Positions 36,190 through 44,957 of a DNA stretch of 64,000 nt are shown in pieces. The DNA is from Mariprofundaceae bacterium (lineage in GTDB: Bacteria; Pseudomonadota; Zetaproteobacteria; Mariprofundales; Mariprofundaceae), in the NCBI GenBank assembly GCA_021772895.1, contig JAJFLC010000002.1, positions 1 through 64,000 of the forward strand, given 5' to 3'. Position 1 is the first letter of the stretch. Each line of letters begins with the position of its first letter. Under the pieces are notes generated by a model, which was not told the origin of the DNA, searched no databases, and saw only the letters and a list, made by a program, of their open reading frames with translations. Both the position numbers and the translations under genes were made by a program.

Positions 36190-36711
36190 ATGAGCATCAG
36201 TAAATATGATTTAAGCAGTCAGGACATCGATCTTATTTCCACATTCCCAATATGCAGTGACATGACATTAGAAGAATCAACAATTTTTAGCAAACACCTG
36301 ACGGGCCTTGAATACACCGATGGAGAAGTATTGTTCACACAACAAAGCAGAATGGATGACCACTTATTCATCATACTTGAAGGTGAAATAAAAATAACCA
36401 TCAAACTCGAAGAAATTGGGCAAAACAGTGCAACCATTGTCAATCAGCAGCAGGGAAACATCGCAGGCATTTTATCTTTCATTGATGGCAGGCCCCATAT
36501 GGCATCAGCACAGGCAATCACGCCTGCACGCATCGCGATTATCACACGCAAAGATTATCAACACTTTAAAGAGCATCATCCCGATATCGCTGCAAACATG
36601 TTGCAATATTTAATTGTTGCCGCTGATGATCTGGCTTGTCAGTTGCTGAAAAAACTATCGGAGTCGCTGGCGTATATTCATGGAAGTACACGTCCAAGAA
36701 CCATGGCTTAA
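36190..36711 (+). CDS. stand-alone cyclic nucleotide-binding-fold protein (173 aa)
   Basis: A single Crp-type beta roll (about 20-130, with DGEVLFTQQSRMDDHLFIILEG and GNIAGILSFIDGRP) but no helix-turn-helix at the C-terminus. It may sense a ligand and act through a partner. ATG 36190 has GGAG seven bases upstream and is far better than the longer frame, which starts inside the amidotransferase gene. Confidence 0.8.
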   Translation: MSISKYDLSSQDIDLISTFPICSDMTLEESTIFSKHLTGLEYTDGEVLFTQQSRMDDHLFIILEGEIKITIKLEEIGQNSATIVNQQQGNIAGILSFIDGRPHMASAQAITPARIAIITRKDYQHFKEHHPDIAANMLQYLIVAADDLACQLLKKLSESLAYIHGSTRPRTMA

Positions 36712-36729
36712 GCGAGCCATCCGATGCAA

Positions 36730-36748
36730 GTGCATAGAAGCTATGCAC
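36730..36748. promoter_or_regulatory. NtrC-like palindrome upstream of nrtA
   Basis: GTGCATAG-AAG-CTATGCAC is a perfect palindrome with a 3-base centre, close to the NtrC 7-3-7 layout. Its centre is about 139 bases before the predicted nrtA start. It could alternatively be a weak terminator of the CNB gene, but it lacks a T tract. Confidence 0.5.
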
Positions 36749-36852
36749 ATACTGCTTAATTATTAGCCACATAGATCAAAAGCCACCTTAAATCCACACG
36801 TCGATCCTCATCGAAATATAAAAACAAGCTATATATCAATAACTTACATAGA

Positions 36853-36868
36853 TGGAACAGCGCTTGCT
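36853..36868 (+). promoter_or_regulatory. sigma-54 promoter of nrtA
   Basis: TGGAACAGCGCTTGCT shows GG-N10-GC with a TTGC core. The predicted start is near 36879, 27 nt before the nrtA ATG. Confidence 0.78.
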
Positions 36869-36905
36869 ATAGATCGATCAATAACAGACTACATGGAGGT
36901 CATTT

Positions 36906-38288
36906 ATGCGATCTGATCATCGTAAATGGAAAAATATGTTTATCGTTTTTGCTACAGCCGGAATCCTGCTGTTTAGCAATAGCACACTCGCTTCTGCTAC
37001 CGGAGAACCGGAAAAAGAAGATTTAAAGTTCGGCTTTATCAAGCTGACCGATATGGCGCCTTTGGCCATTGCTTATGAAAAAGGATATTTTGAAGACGAA
37101 GGGCTTTTTGTAACCCTTGAAGCCCAGGCCAACTGGAAAGTTCTGCTTGATGGTGTGATCGACGGAAAACTCGATGGCGCACATATGCTGGCTGGTCAGC
37201 CACTGGCTGCAACCATTGGTTACGGCACCAAACACACCATCATCACCCCTTTCAGCATGGATTTGAATGGTAATGCAATTACTGTGTCTAATTCAGTATG
37301 GAAAGAGATGAAAAAACACGTGCCTGTAAAAGATGGCAAACCCGTTCATCCCATTAAAGCTGATTATCTCAAACCCGTGGTTGAGAAATATCAAGATGCA
37401 GGCAAACCTTTTAAAATGGGTATGGTTTTCCCGGTTTCAACACATAACTATGAGCTACGCTACTGGCTTGCAGCCGGTGGTTTGAAACCAGGGTTTTACG
37501 CACCGCTTAAAGGTGATACTTCAGGCACGATTGATGCCGATGTACTTCTTTCTGTCACACCACCACCTCAAATGCCGAGCACCATGGAAGCGGGCACCAT
37601 TTATGGTTACTGTGTAGGTGAACCTTGGAATCAGCAGGCCGTTTTCAAGGGTATTGGTGCCCCTGTCATTACAGATTATGAAATCTGGAAAAACAACCCG
37701 GAAAAAGTTTTTGGTATCACTGAAGCATTTGCCAAAAAGTATCCAAATACCACAACCCGCCTTGTAAAAGCATTGATCCGTGCGGCCAAATGGCTGGATG
37801 AAAACAACAATGCGAATCGTATGGAAGCGGTAAAAATCCTTTCCAAGCCAAATTATGTGGGTGCTGATGCCAAAGTCATCGCGAACTCTATGACAGGCAC
37901 CTTTGAATATGAAAAAGGCGACAAACGCTCAGTACCGGATTTCAATGTGTTCTTCCGCTACAACGCGACCTACCCATACTATTCTGATGCCATCTGGTAT
38001 CTGACTCAGATGCGTCGCTGGGGACAGATTGGAACATACAAACCTGATTCATGGTATGTTGATATCGCAAAGAAAGTCTATCGCGCAGACCTTTATCAGA
38101 CAGCAGCCAAAGCACTGATTGCTGATGGTGGCTTTAGTGCGAATGAGTTTCCTGATTTCAAAACAGAAACGGGTTTCAAACCTGCTCAAACTGAATTCAT
38201 CGATAACATTACATTTGATGGGCACAAGCCTAATGCTTATATCGATAGCTTCCCTATTGGCCTGAAAGGTAAAAAAGAAATCAAATAA
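36906..38288 (+). CDS. nrtA: nitrate ABC transporter substrate-binding protein
   Basis: A signal peptide (about 1-30) precedes an NrtA/CmpA-type periplasmic protein: [39 protein letters not shown], and [17 protein letters not shown], all part of the nitrate/bicarbonate-binding fold. 460 residues, normal for NrtA. The nitrite-reductase neighbours favour nitrate over bicarbonate. GGAGG lies seven bases upstream, and a strong terminator follows, so more NrtA than NrtB is expected. Confidence 0.95.
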   Translation: MRSDHRKWKNMFIVFATAGILLFSNSTLASATGEPEKEDLKFGFIKLTDMAPLAIAYEKGYFEDEGLFVTLEAQANWKVLLDGVIDGKLDGAHMLAGQPLAATIGYGTKHTIITPFSMDLNGNAITVSNSVWKEMKKHVPVKDGKPVHPIKADYLKPVVEKYQDAGKPFKMGMVFPVSTHNYELRYWLAAGGLKPGFYAPLKGDTSGTIDADVLLSVTPPPQMPSTMEAGTIYGYCVGEPWNQQAVFKGIGAPVITDYEIWKNNPEKVFGITEAFAKKYPNTTTRLVKALIRAAKWLDENNNANRMEAVKILSKPNYVGADAKVIANSMTGTFEYEKGDKRSVPDFNVFFRYNATYPYYSDAIWYLTQMRRWGQIGTYKPDSWYVDIAKKVYRADLYQTAAKALIADGGFSANEFPDFKTETGFKPAQTEFIDNITFDGHKPNAYIDSFPIGLKGKKEIK

Positions 38289-38301
38289 GTCTTTAAAATC
38301 T

Positions 38302-38337
38302 AAAGCTCTCCCTTATTCAGGGGGGGGAGCTTTTTTT
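38302..38337 (+). terminator. intrinsic terminator between nrtA and nrtB
   Basis: AAAGCTCTCCC (38302-38312) pairs with GGGGGAGCTTT (38323-38333) with one G-U pair, then a run of T. It probably reduces read-through from nrtA into nrtB, keeping the binding protein in excess. Confidence 0.85.
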
Positions 38338-38355
38338 CTTATGAATGGAGAGATA

Positions 38356-39378
38356 ATGAAGCAACAAACGTTTAAAACAATGGAATCAGTAGGTCTGACC
38401 TGGATGATTCCCCTGTTTAGGCTCATCACACTTGATGAACCGGGAAGGCAACTGAAAATAATTGCCAACGGCATCTTACTGCCTGCACTGGCAATAATTA
38501 TATTTTTAGGGTTTTGGTCGATTGTTTCAGCCAACATCCATACCAGTTTAGGACAACTTCCCGGACCTGTGCAAGTTTGGCAGCAAGGCAATACCCTGAT
38601 TGATGAACATTTTGAAGAGCAGACAAAAAAAGCCGCCTTTAACGAACGTCAGGAAAAACGTAATGCAAAAAAACTGGCCAGGAACCCTGATGCCAAGGTG
38701 AAAATCAGAGCATATACGGGCGCGCCAACATTTATTGATCAGATATTCACCAGTTTAATCACTGTGGTTACTGGCTTTTTGATAGCAAGTCTGGTTGCCA
38801 TCCCTTTGGGTGTTTTCTGTGGCTTAAGCACCAAACTCAACAATGCGCTCAACCCTATTTTTCAGGTATTCAAACCGATTTCCCCTTTAGCATGGTTACC
38901 CATCGTCACCATGGTGGTCAGTGCCGTGTATTCCACGGATGATCCCATGTTTGCCAAATCATTTGTAGTCTCGGCCATCACCGTTTCTGTCTGTTGCCTC
39001 TGGCCAACGTTGTTAAACACAACCGTGGGTGTGGCCTCGGTTGAACAGGATTTGATTAATGTCAGCCGGGTGCTGCGCCTGCACTGGTTTAAACATATCC
39101 AGAAAATCGTTGTACCTGCCTCCATTCCTATGATGTTCACCGGCTTGCGTCTCTCTATGGGCATTGGCTGGATGGTTTTGATTGCCACAGAGATGCTGGC
39201 GCAAAATCCGGGACTGGGAAAATTTGTATGGGATGAATTCCAGAATGGTAGTTCGAACTCTTTAGGCCGAATCATGTTTGCGGTCTTAACGATTGGCTTC
39301 ATTGGATTTCTGCTCGATCGTTTTTTAATGACCTGCCAGCGTTTTGTATCCTGGGATAAAAACGCAGAAATACGCTAA
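38356..39378 (+). CDS. nrtB: nitrate ABC transporter permease
   Basis: Inner-membrane permease of the NrtB/SsuC type. An N-terminal helix (about 33-55) is followed by a charged cytoplasmic or periplasmic stretch (about 70-120), then the core helices and the EAA loop (RVLRLHWFKHIQKIVVPAS). ATG 38356 has GGAG five bases before; an in-frame ATG at 38341 has none. 340 residues. Confidence 0.93.
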   Translation: MKQQTFKTMESVGLTWMIPLFRLITLDEPGRQLKIIANGILLPALAIIIFLGFWSIVSANIHTSLGQLPGPVQVWQQGNTLIDEHFEEQTKKAAFNERQEKRNAKKLARNPDAKVKIRAYTGAPTFIDQIFTSLITVVTGFLIASLVAIPLGVFCGLSTKLNNALNPIFQVFKPISPLAWLPIVTMVVSAVYSTDDPMFAKSFVVSAITVSVCCLWPTLLNTTVGVASVEQDLINVSRVLRLHWFKHIQKIVVPASIPMMFTGLRLSMGIGWMVLIATEMLAQNPGLGKFVWDEFQNGSSNSLGRIMFAVLTIGFIGFLLDRFLMTCQRFVSWDKNAEIR

Positions 39379-39393
39379 TCAGGAGATATAAGT

Positions 39394-40200
39394 ATGAAAG
39401 ACAGATATCTGGAACTCTCAAAAGTATCCATTGAATTTCCCACCGAACAAGGTCCTTTTAAAGCACTGGATGAAATCGACCTCATTATGTCTGAGGGTGA
39501 GTTTGTATCACTGATCGGACATTCCGGTTGCGGTAAATCCACAGTTTTGAACATCGTGGCAGGCCTGTATCAGGCAACCACAGGTGGCGTACTTCTTGAA
39601 AACAAAGAGGTCAATGAACCGGGGCCTGATCGTGCCGTTGTATTCCAGAATCACTCACTGTTACCGTGGCTGACAGCCTATGAAAATGTTGAATTGGCAG
39701 TAAAACAGGTCTTCAATAAAAGTAAAAGTCCTCAAGAGATAAAAGATTGGATCGAACACAATCTCACACTCGTGCATATGGATCATGCCATGCACAAACG
39801 TCCGGCAGAAATATCCGGCGGCATGAAACAACGTGTGGGCATCGCCAGAGCACTTGCCATGCAACCCAAGGTACTGCTGATGGATGAACCGTTTGGTGCA
39901 CTTGATGCACTCACCCGTGCTCACCTTCAGGACTCTCTGATGGAGATTCAGGCTGATTTAAACAGCACCGTCATCATGATCACCCATGATGTGGATGAAG
40001 CCGTTCTTCTGTCGGATCGTATTGTCATGATGACCAATGGACCTGCTGCAAAGGTGGGTGAAATTCTGGAGATTGATCTACCCCGTCCTCGAAACCGGGT
40101 CGAGATGTCAGACAATGCTGAATACAACCATTACAGGCACGAGGTGCTCGCATTTCTTTATGAGAAACAGCGCAACCCTTCAGATCAAAAAGCGGCGTAA
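39394..40200 (+). CDS. nrtC: nitrate ABC transporter ATPase
   Basis: ABC ATPase with Walker A GHSGCGKST (about 46-54), signature SGGMKQRVG and Walker B VLLMDEPFGALD. 268 residues, without the C-terminal NrtA-like regulatory domain found in cyanobacterial NrtC, so it is NrtD-like in build. It follows nrtB by 15 bases. Confidence 0.93.
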   Translation: MKDRYLELSKVSIEFPTEQGPFKALDEIDLIMSEGEFVSLIGHSGCGKSTVLNIVAGLYQATTGGVLLENKEVNEPGPDRAVVFQNHSLLPWLTAYENVELAVKQVFNKSKSPQEIKDWIEHNLTLVHMDHAMHKRPAEISGGMKQRVGIARALAMQPKVLLMDEPFGALDALTRAHLQDSLMEIQADLNSTVIMITHDVDEAVLLSDRIVMMTNGPAAKVGEILEIDLPRPRNRVEMSDNAEYNHYRHEVLAFLYEKQRNPSDQKAA

Positions 40201-40268
40201 ACCTGTGCATAAAATCGCCATGTGCTGCGCTTGCCAATCAGTCTGTACAACTTCAATGGAGGTTTCAC

Positions 40269-41111
40269 ATGCCTAAATACACACAACATGCACGACCCGC
40301 ACAGCGTGCACAATATTCACTCAAAACATTATGTCTCTTATTATGGCTGGTCACTGCATTGAATCTGTTTTGCCTGCCTGAACCGGCCAATGCCGAAGAA
40401 TCCATCGGCATCAGTGAAGCGATCAACATCGCTGGCCGTCAACGCATGTTAACACAGCGGATTGTTAAAACTTATTGTCTGGTCGGCATGCGCATTTCCC
40501 CTTCCATTCACCGGAAACAATTACAAGATGCCATGACACTGTTTGAAAAACAGCTCGATCAATTACAATCCTTTTCCGGAACAGAGCAATATACCCAAGC
40601 GGTGCAACAGGAACGTTACCTTTGGTCTCCAGTCAAAAAAATTGCAGAACAACCTGCATACAAAGATCAGGCAAAATTGCTGCGTGAAAAAGCTGAAGTT
40701 CTTTTGCGACAAGCCCATGCTGTGGTGCTTGTTTTAGAAGAGATGTCCGGCACAGCACAGGGTAAGCTGGTGAACATATCAGGGCGTCAACGCATGTTAT
40801 CTCAACGCATTGCCAACCTTTATATGTTACATGTCTGGGGTATTCGGGATGAAACATTTGTCCGTGATGCTCAGCAGGCAACCCATGACTTTGGAATCGC
40901 CATGAAAACGCTCGCTGATGCACCACAAAACACACTGGAAATAAAACAGGATTTGGAGGTTGTTGCTGCATTGTGGCGTGTTTACATTCTTGTCGGAAAA
41001 TTGGAGGATCAATTGGCTAAGGAACGTTTTGGCCCTCCATTGGTTGCCGAGTCATCTGATCTCATATTGAAACTTATGAATAAAGTCACAAATATGTATG
41101 CAGAGCTTTAA
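40269..41111 (+). CDS. periplasmic twin PilJ/NarX-type sensor-domain protein (280 aa)
   Basis: A signal peptide ends at ANA (residue 42). The mature protein has two repeats of the type IV pili methyl-accepting/PilJ N-terminal domain. Each opens with a P-box-like helix: EAINIAGRQRMLTQRI at 50-65 and VNISGRQRMLSQRI at 168-181. In NarX and NarQ the P-box helix binds nitrate at a dimer interface. Here there is no transmembrane or signalling output domain, so it looks like a soluble periplasmic sensor or carrier. GGAGG precedes the ATG. It lies between nrtC and narK. Confidence 0.78.
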   Translation: MPKYTQHARPAQRAQYSLKTLCLLLWLVTALNLFCLPEPANAEESIGISEAINIAGRQRMLTQRIVKTYCLVGMRISPSIHRKQLQDAMTLFEKQLDQLQSFSGTEQYTQAVQQERYLWSPVKKIAEQPAYKDQAKLLREKAEVLLRQAHAVVLVLEEMSGTAQGKLVNISGRQRMLSQRIANLYMLHVWGIRDETFVRDAQQATHDFGIAMKTLADAPQNTLEIKQDLEVVAALWRVYILVGKLEDQLAKERFGPPLVAESSDLILKLMNKVTNMYAEL

Positions 41112-41360
41112 CATCTAGATATATATAATCTGCACACATAATTTCATTTACAATCACTCAGTTATCCATACATGTAATATTCTGATACAGAATAAATTCA
41201 GCCCAAAAGATCAATGAAGTTTTCATTCCTTTTATGCAATCAAAACATCTGCCTTAATTATCCACATCGGTGATCAAAAAATAGTCATTAAATGAGAATA
41301 TTCAGTGCCAAATTCATGATAAATATAAATTTAACGTTTAAAATTAATAATTTAAAACAA

Positions 41361-41376
41361 TGGCCTTCAAGTTGCT
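41361..41376 (+). promoter_or_regulatory. sigma-54 promoter of narK
   Basis: TGGCCTTCAAGTTGCT keeps GG-N10-GC and TTGCT. The predicted start is near 41387, 27 nt before the narK ATG. The rest of the 302-bp gap from 41112 is AT-rich with no palindrome that I can identify as an enhancer. Confidence 0.72.
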
Positions 41377-41413
41377 TTGCTGAAACAAACATAACTTCAC
41401 GGAGGCTTATCCA

Positions 41414-42916
41414 ATGTCTACAGGCGTAGATCAAAGTAAAATAAATTTATTCTCATTCACAGGTAAGATGAAAATCTTACACATGTCATGGTTCGCATTT
41501 TTCATCAGTTTTGTGGTCTGGTTCAACTTTGCCCCTCTGATGGCATCCATACGCGAAACATTTGGTCTGTCCGATCAGGAAGTGAAGCTGTTATTAATTT
41601 TGAACGTGGCACTCACCATTCCGGCACGCATTATTATTGGCATGCTGGTTGATAAATATGGTCCAAAAATCACATTTTCGGTCTTACTCGCCGTTGCCAG
41701 TGTTGTCTGTTTTCTCTTTGCGTTTGCTGAAAGTTATGAAAAGCTGGCAACGTATCGTTTTCTTCTTGGTTTTGTGGGCGCTGGTTTTGTCATTGGCATT
41801 CGACTGGTATCTGAATGGTTTCCAGCCAAACAGGTTGGTACAGCGGAAGGTATTTATGGCGGCTGGGGCAACTTTGGTTCTGCCGGAGCTGCAATTGCAC
41901 TGCCTACGATTGCATTATGGGTTGGCGGCGATGATGGCTGGCGTTGGGCCGTCGCTTCTACCGGTGTACTTGCTCTGATATTCTCATTCATCTTCTATTT
42001 TTCGGTGAGCAACAACCCAAAAGGAACCACTTACTACCGACCTAAAAACCTTGGTGCCATGGAAGTTACCAGTCAAGGTGATTTCTTCTTATATGGTTTG
42101 ATGACTGCACCATTGTATTTAGCACTGGGTGTCCTGGCATGGAAAATTGGTCCTGCCAACCTGAACATATTTTCAGCGGTTGAAACGTATATCATATATG
42201 GCGCATTATTAACGCTTTATATCTATCAATTTTTACAGATTTATCGTGTAAACAAAGGTTTGTTTGCAGCCAATGCAAAACCCGTTGCAGAAATCCATCG
42301 TTATAAATTCAAACAGGTTGCAGCCTTGAATTTATCTTATATGATCACCTTCGGCTCTGAGCTGGCAGTGATTTCAATGTTGCCTCTGTTTTTCTTTGAT
42401 ACATTTAAAGAAACGGCTAATTTGTCGATTACACAAGCCGCACTGTTTGCTTCCATTTTTGCAGGTCTGAACTTAATTATGCGACCGGCAGGTGGCTATT
42501 TCAGCGATAAATTCGGGCGCAAAAAGACACTGTTGGTTACCCTTATTGGGTTATCTCTGGGGTATTTCCTGATGGGCCAAATTGATGCCACGTGGTCAAT
42601 CGCTGCCGCGGTTGGCGTCATGATCATTGCTTCACTGTTTGTGAACGCAGGCAATGGTGCTGTGTACGCAGTTGTACCATTGGTGAAACGTCGATTAACC
42701 GGACAGGTTGCAGGTACAACAGGTGCCTATGGTAATGTGGGCGGCGTAACGTTTCTGACAGTGTTATCATTTGTCTCTTCTCAAGTATTCTTTATCACCA
42801 TTGCCGTTGCTGCTGTTGCTGTGTTTCTGTTTGTCTTAGTTGCACTGGAAGAGCCAAAAGGCTTTATGTATGAAGAAAATGAAGATGGTACGGTTGAAAA
42901 GATCGAACTGCATTAA
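41414..42916 (+). CDS. narK: nitrate/nitrite MFS transporter
   Basis: NarK/NasA-type major facilitator with about 12 membrane helices in 500 residues. Nitrate signatures are visible: GGWGNFGSAGAA in helix 5 and TGAYGNVGGVTFL in helix 11, plus SIRETFGLSDQEV after helix 1. It would import nitrate or exchange it for nitrite. GGAGG lies ten bases upstream. It starts its own unit from a sigma-54 promoter. Confidence 0.94.
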   Translation: MSTGVDQSKINLFSFTGKMKILHMSWFAFFISFVVWFNFAPLMASIRETFGLSDQEVKLLLILNVALTIPARIIIGMLVDKYGPKITFSVLLAVASVVCFLFAFAESYEKLATYRFLLGFVGAGFVIGIRLVSEWFPAKQVGTAEGIYGGWGNFGSAGAAIALPTIALWVGGDDGWRWAVASTGVLALIFSFIFYFSVSNNPKGTTYYRPKNLGAMEVTSQGDFFLYGLMTAPLYLALGVLAWKIGPANLNIFSAVETYIIYGALLTLYIYQFLQIYRVNKGLFAANAKPVAEIHRYKFKQVAALNLSYMITFGSELAVISMLPLFFFDTFKETANLSITQAALFASIFAGLNLIMRPAGGYFSDKFGRKKTLLVTLIGLSLGYFLMGQIDATWSIAAAVGVMIIASLFVNAGNGAVYAVVPLVKRRLTGQVAGTTGAYGNVGGVTFLTVLSFVSSQVFFITIAVAAVAVFLFVLVALEEPKGFMYEENEDGTVEKIELH

Positions 42917-42939
42917 TCGCAAATAATGTTTAGTGTTGA

Positions 42940-42965
42940 TGGTGGGTTTGATATCAAGCCCACCA
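42940..42965. terminator. strong hairpin between narK and the kinase gene
   Basis: TGGTGGGTTTGAT (42940-42952) pairs with ATCAAGCCCACCA (42953-42965) with one G-U pair, a near-perfect palindrome. There is no T tract, so it may slow read-through or protect the narK message and not be a full terminator. Confidence 0.5.
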
Positions 42966-42998
42966 CATCACGCTTAATGAGAGTCTAATAAGAAGGTC

Positions 42999-44711
42999 AT
43001 GACAAACCAGTTAATTGTAGAAGCGGGCCAATGCACACAGGCTGGCAGCAAAGAACAAAACGAAGACTGTTGCGGCATTCGTATTCCCGAAGGCGAAGCA
43101 CTCAAACATAAAGGCATTATCGCGGTCACTGCCGATGGTGTCGGAAGCTCTGAAGCAGGCCGGGAAGCAAGTGAATACTGTGTACAAGGTTTCATTGCCG
43201 ATTATTTAAGTACCCCGGATTCATGGTCCGTGCACAAATCGGGTGAACGGGTCATCAACGCACTCAATGCCTGGCTCTATAGTCAGGGCATGCGGCGTTA
43301 TGCATCTGAATTATCGCTGGCCTCAACGCTCGCCATACTGATTCTCAAATCAACAACCGCTCACATTTTTCACGTCGGTGATTCACGTATCTATCTTTTT
43401 CGCAATGGGACATTGCAACGCCTGACCAAAGATCATCGTTTGATGATCGATCGCAACAAATCCTATCTGGCCCGAGCGATGGGTGGCGAGCACAACGTTC
43501 GAGTCGATTATAAAAACATCGGCATTGAGCTCGGAGATATTTTTGTATTAACAACCGATGGCATCCACGAATTCCTCTCCGATGGAGAAATTCTTACTCA
43601 TATCATGTCTGGCAATGAAGAGCTGGAGGAGGCTGCCCAAACACTGGTCTCCAAAGCCATAAAAGCAGGCAGTGATGATAATCTTACCTGTCAGCTTATC
43701 CGTGTTCAAAAACTGCCGAATCAGGATGAAAACGAATTTTACCGTGAGTTAACCAAACTCCCCTTCCCTCCTCACCTGGAGGCAGGGCAGACTTTGGATG
43801 GGTATCGTATCATCAAAGAGTTGCACGCCAGTACAACTGTCCAGGTTTATCTGGCTGAAGATATTGAAACAGACGAGACTGTTGTCATCAAAACACCATC
43901 GATCAATTTCTCTGATGACCCAGCCTATATCGATCGATTTGTTCATGAAGAGTGGGTAGGACGACGCATTGATAACCAGCATGTTTTCAAAGTGCATGAA
44001 ACCAAACACAAAAGAAGTTATCTGTATTACGTCACCGAATTCCTTAAAGGCCAATCATTGACCCAATGGATTCTGGATCACCCCAAACCTGATCTTGGTG
44101 AGGTGCGCAATATCATATCCCAGATCATTAAAGGGCTGCGTGGCTTTCACCGCAAAGAGATGGTGCATCAGGATCTAAAACCTGAAAATATCATGATTGA
44201 TCAGCATGGCGATATCAAAATCATCGATTTTGGCTGCACGCTGGTTGCAGGTCTGAAAGAAATTTACACACCGGTTGAACATCAACATCTTCAGGGCACC
44301 GCAAATTATATCGCCCCAGAGCTGTTCAGCGGCGCTGAAGGCACACCCAGAAGTGATATGTTCTCCTTGGGTGTCACGATCTATGAAATGCTCTCTAACG
44401 GGAAATTTCCCTACACAGAACAGAGCAAAGCCGAGGCGCTTAGCTGCTATGATTATGTTTCAGTGCGCAAACATCATTCCGAGGTTCCATTATGGATGGA
44501 TGGCGCCATTCAGAAGGCCGTGCACCCAAACCCCGAACGCCGATATGATAGCTTTTCAGAATTCCTGCACGATCTATCCAATCCCAACCCGCTGTTCATG
44601 AAAACATCAGCCCCACTGATTGAACGCAACCCAATTGGCTTCTGGCGAGGCTTGGCTATTGCCCTGCTTATCATCAACGTGGCTTTGATCGCATTGCTTT
44701 CACAACAATAA
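42999..44711 (+). CDS. bifunctional PP2C phosphatase / Ser-Thr protein kinase (570 aa)
   Basis: The N-terminal PP2C domain (about 5-237) shows TADGVGS (44-50), VGDSRIYLF (126-134), TTDGIHEFL and GSDDNLTC. The C-terminal kinase (about 268-530) has Lys298 in VVIKTP, HQD at 390-392 with Asn397, and DFG at 410-412. A single transmembrane helix ends the chain (about 548-567), so both domains face the cytoplasm. The pair of opposite activities in one chain beside narK and nirBD is also known near nirBD in Pseudomonas aeruginosa, from memory. Its target is unknown. Confidence 0.9.
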   Translation: MTNQLIVEAGQCTQAGSKEQNEDCCGIRIPEGEALKHKGIIAVTADGVGSSEAGREASEYCVQGFIADYLSTPDSWSVHKSGERVINALNAWLYSQGMRRYASELSLASTLAILILKSTTAHIFHVGDSRIYLFRNGTLQRLTKDHRLMIDRNKSYLARAMGGEHNVRVDYKNIGIELGDIFVLTTDGIHEFLSDGEILTHIMSGNEELEEAAQTLVSKAIKAGSDDNLTCQLIRVQKLPNQDENEFYRELTKLPFPPHLEAGQTLDGYRIIKELHASTTVQVYLAEDIETDETVVIKTPSINFSDDPAYIDRFVHEEWVGRRIDNQHVFKVHETKHKRSYLYYVTEFLKGQSLTQWILDHPKPDLGEVRNIISQIIKGLRGFHRKEMVHQDLKPENIMIDQHGDIKIIDFGCTLVAGLKEIYTPVEHQHLQGTANYIAPELFSGAEGTPRSDMFSLGVTIYEMLSNGKFPYTEQSKAEALSCYDYVSVRKHHSEVPLWMDGAIQKAVHPNPERRYDSFSEFLHDLSNPNPLFMKTSAPLIERNPIGFWRGLAIALLIINVALIALLSQQ

Positions 44712-44898
44712 ACTCGGAATAACTGCCATCTCAGAGTAGTGGACAATGTGCGACATTTAATCTAAAACATGGTACCGACCCGCTCTCGTCGGCATTGAGT
44801 TTTCCCTAAATCCTTAAAAGCCATTTTTCACCCTCAAAAAACCACTTCTAAACCCTTTCTTCACAATCATTTACTTTGGTTCGACCCGCCTACTCACT

Positions 44899-44944
44899 AA
44901 TTAAGTATGCTATCCCCGGAACCTGGGTTCACTGTCAGGTTCGG
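44899..44944. repeat. REP-like hairpin beside hipA (motif copy 2)
   Basis: The AATTAAGTAT ... CCCCGGAAC motif (44899-44922) matches the copy at 122-147. It leads into a stem CCGGAACCTG/CAGGTTCGG (44916-44925 and 44936-44944, one bulge). It lies just past the hipA stop and could act as its terminator. The rest of 44712-44957 holds no gene. Confidence 0.4.
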
Positions 44945-44957
44945 ATCAAATTGATAA

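Noticed and set aside
36730-36748. Intrinsic terminator of the CNB gene
   Set aside because: The stem is perfect but no T tract follows; the 7-3-7 layout and distance to the nrtA promoter fit an activator site better.
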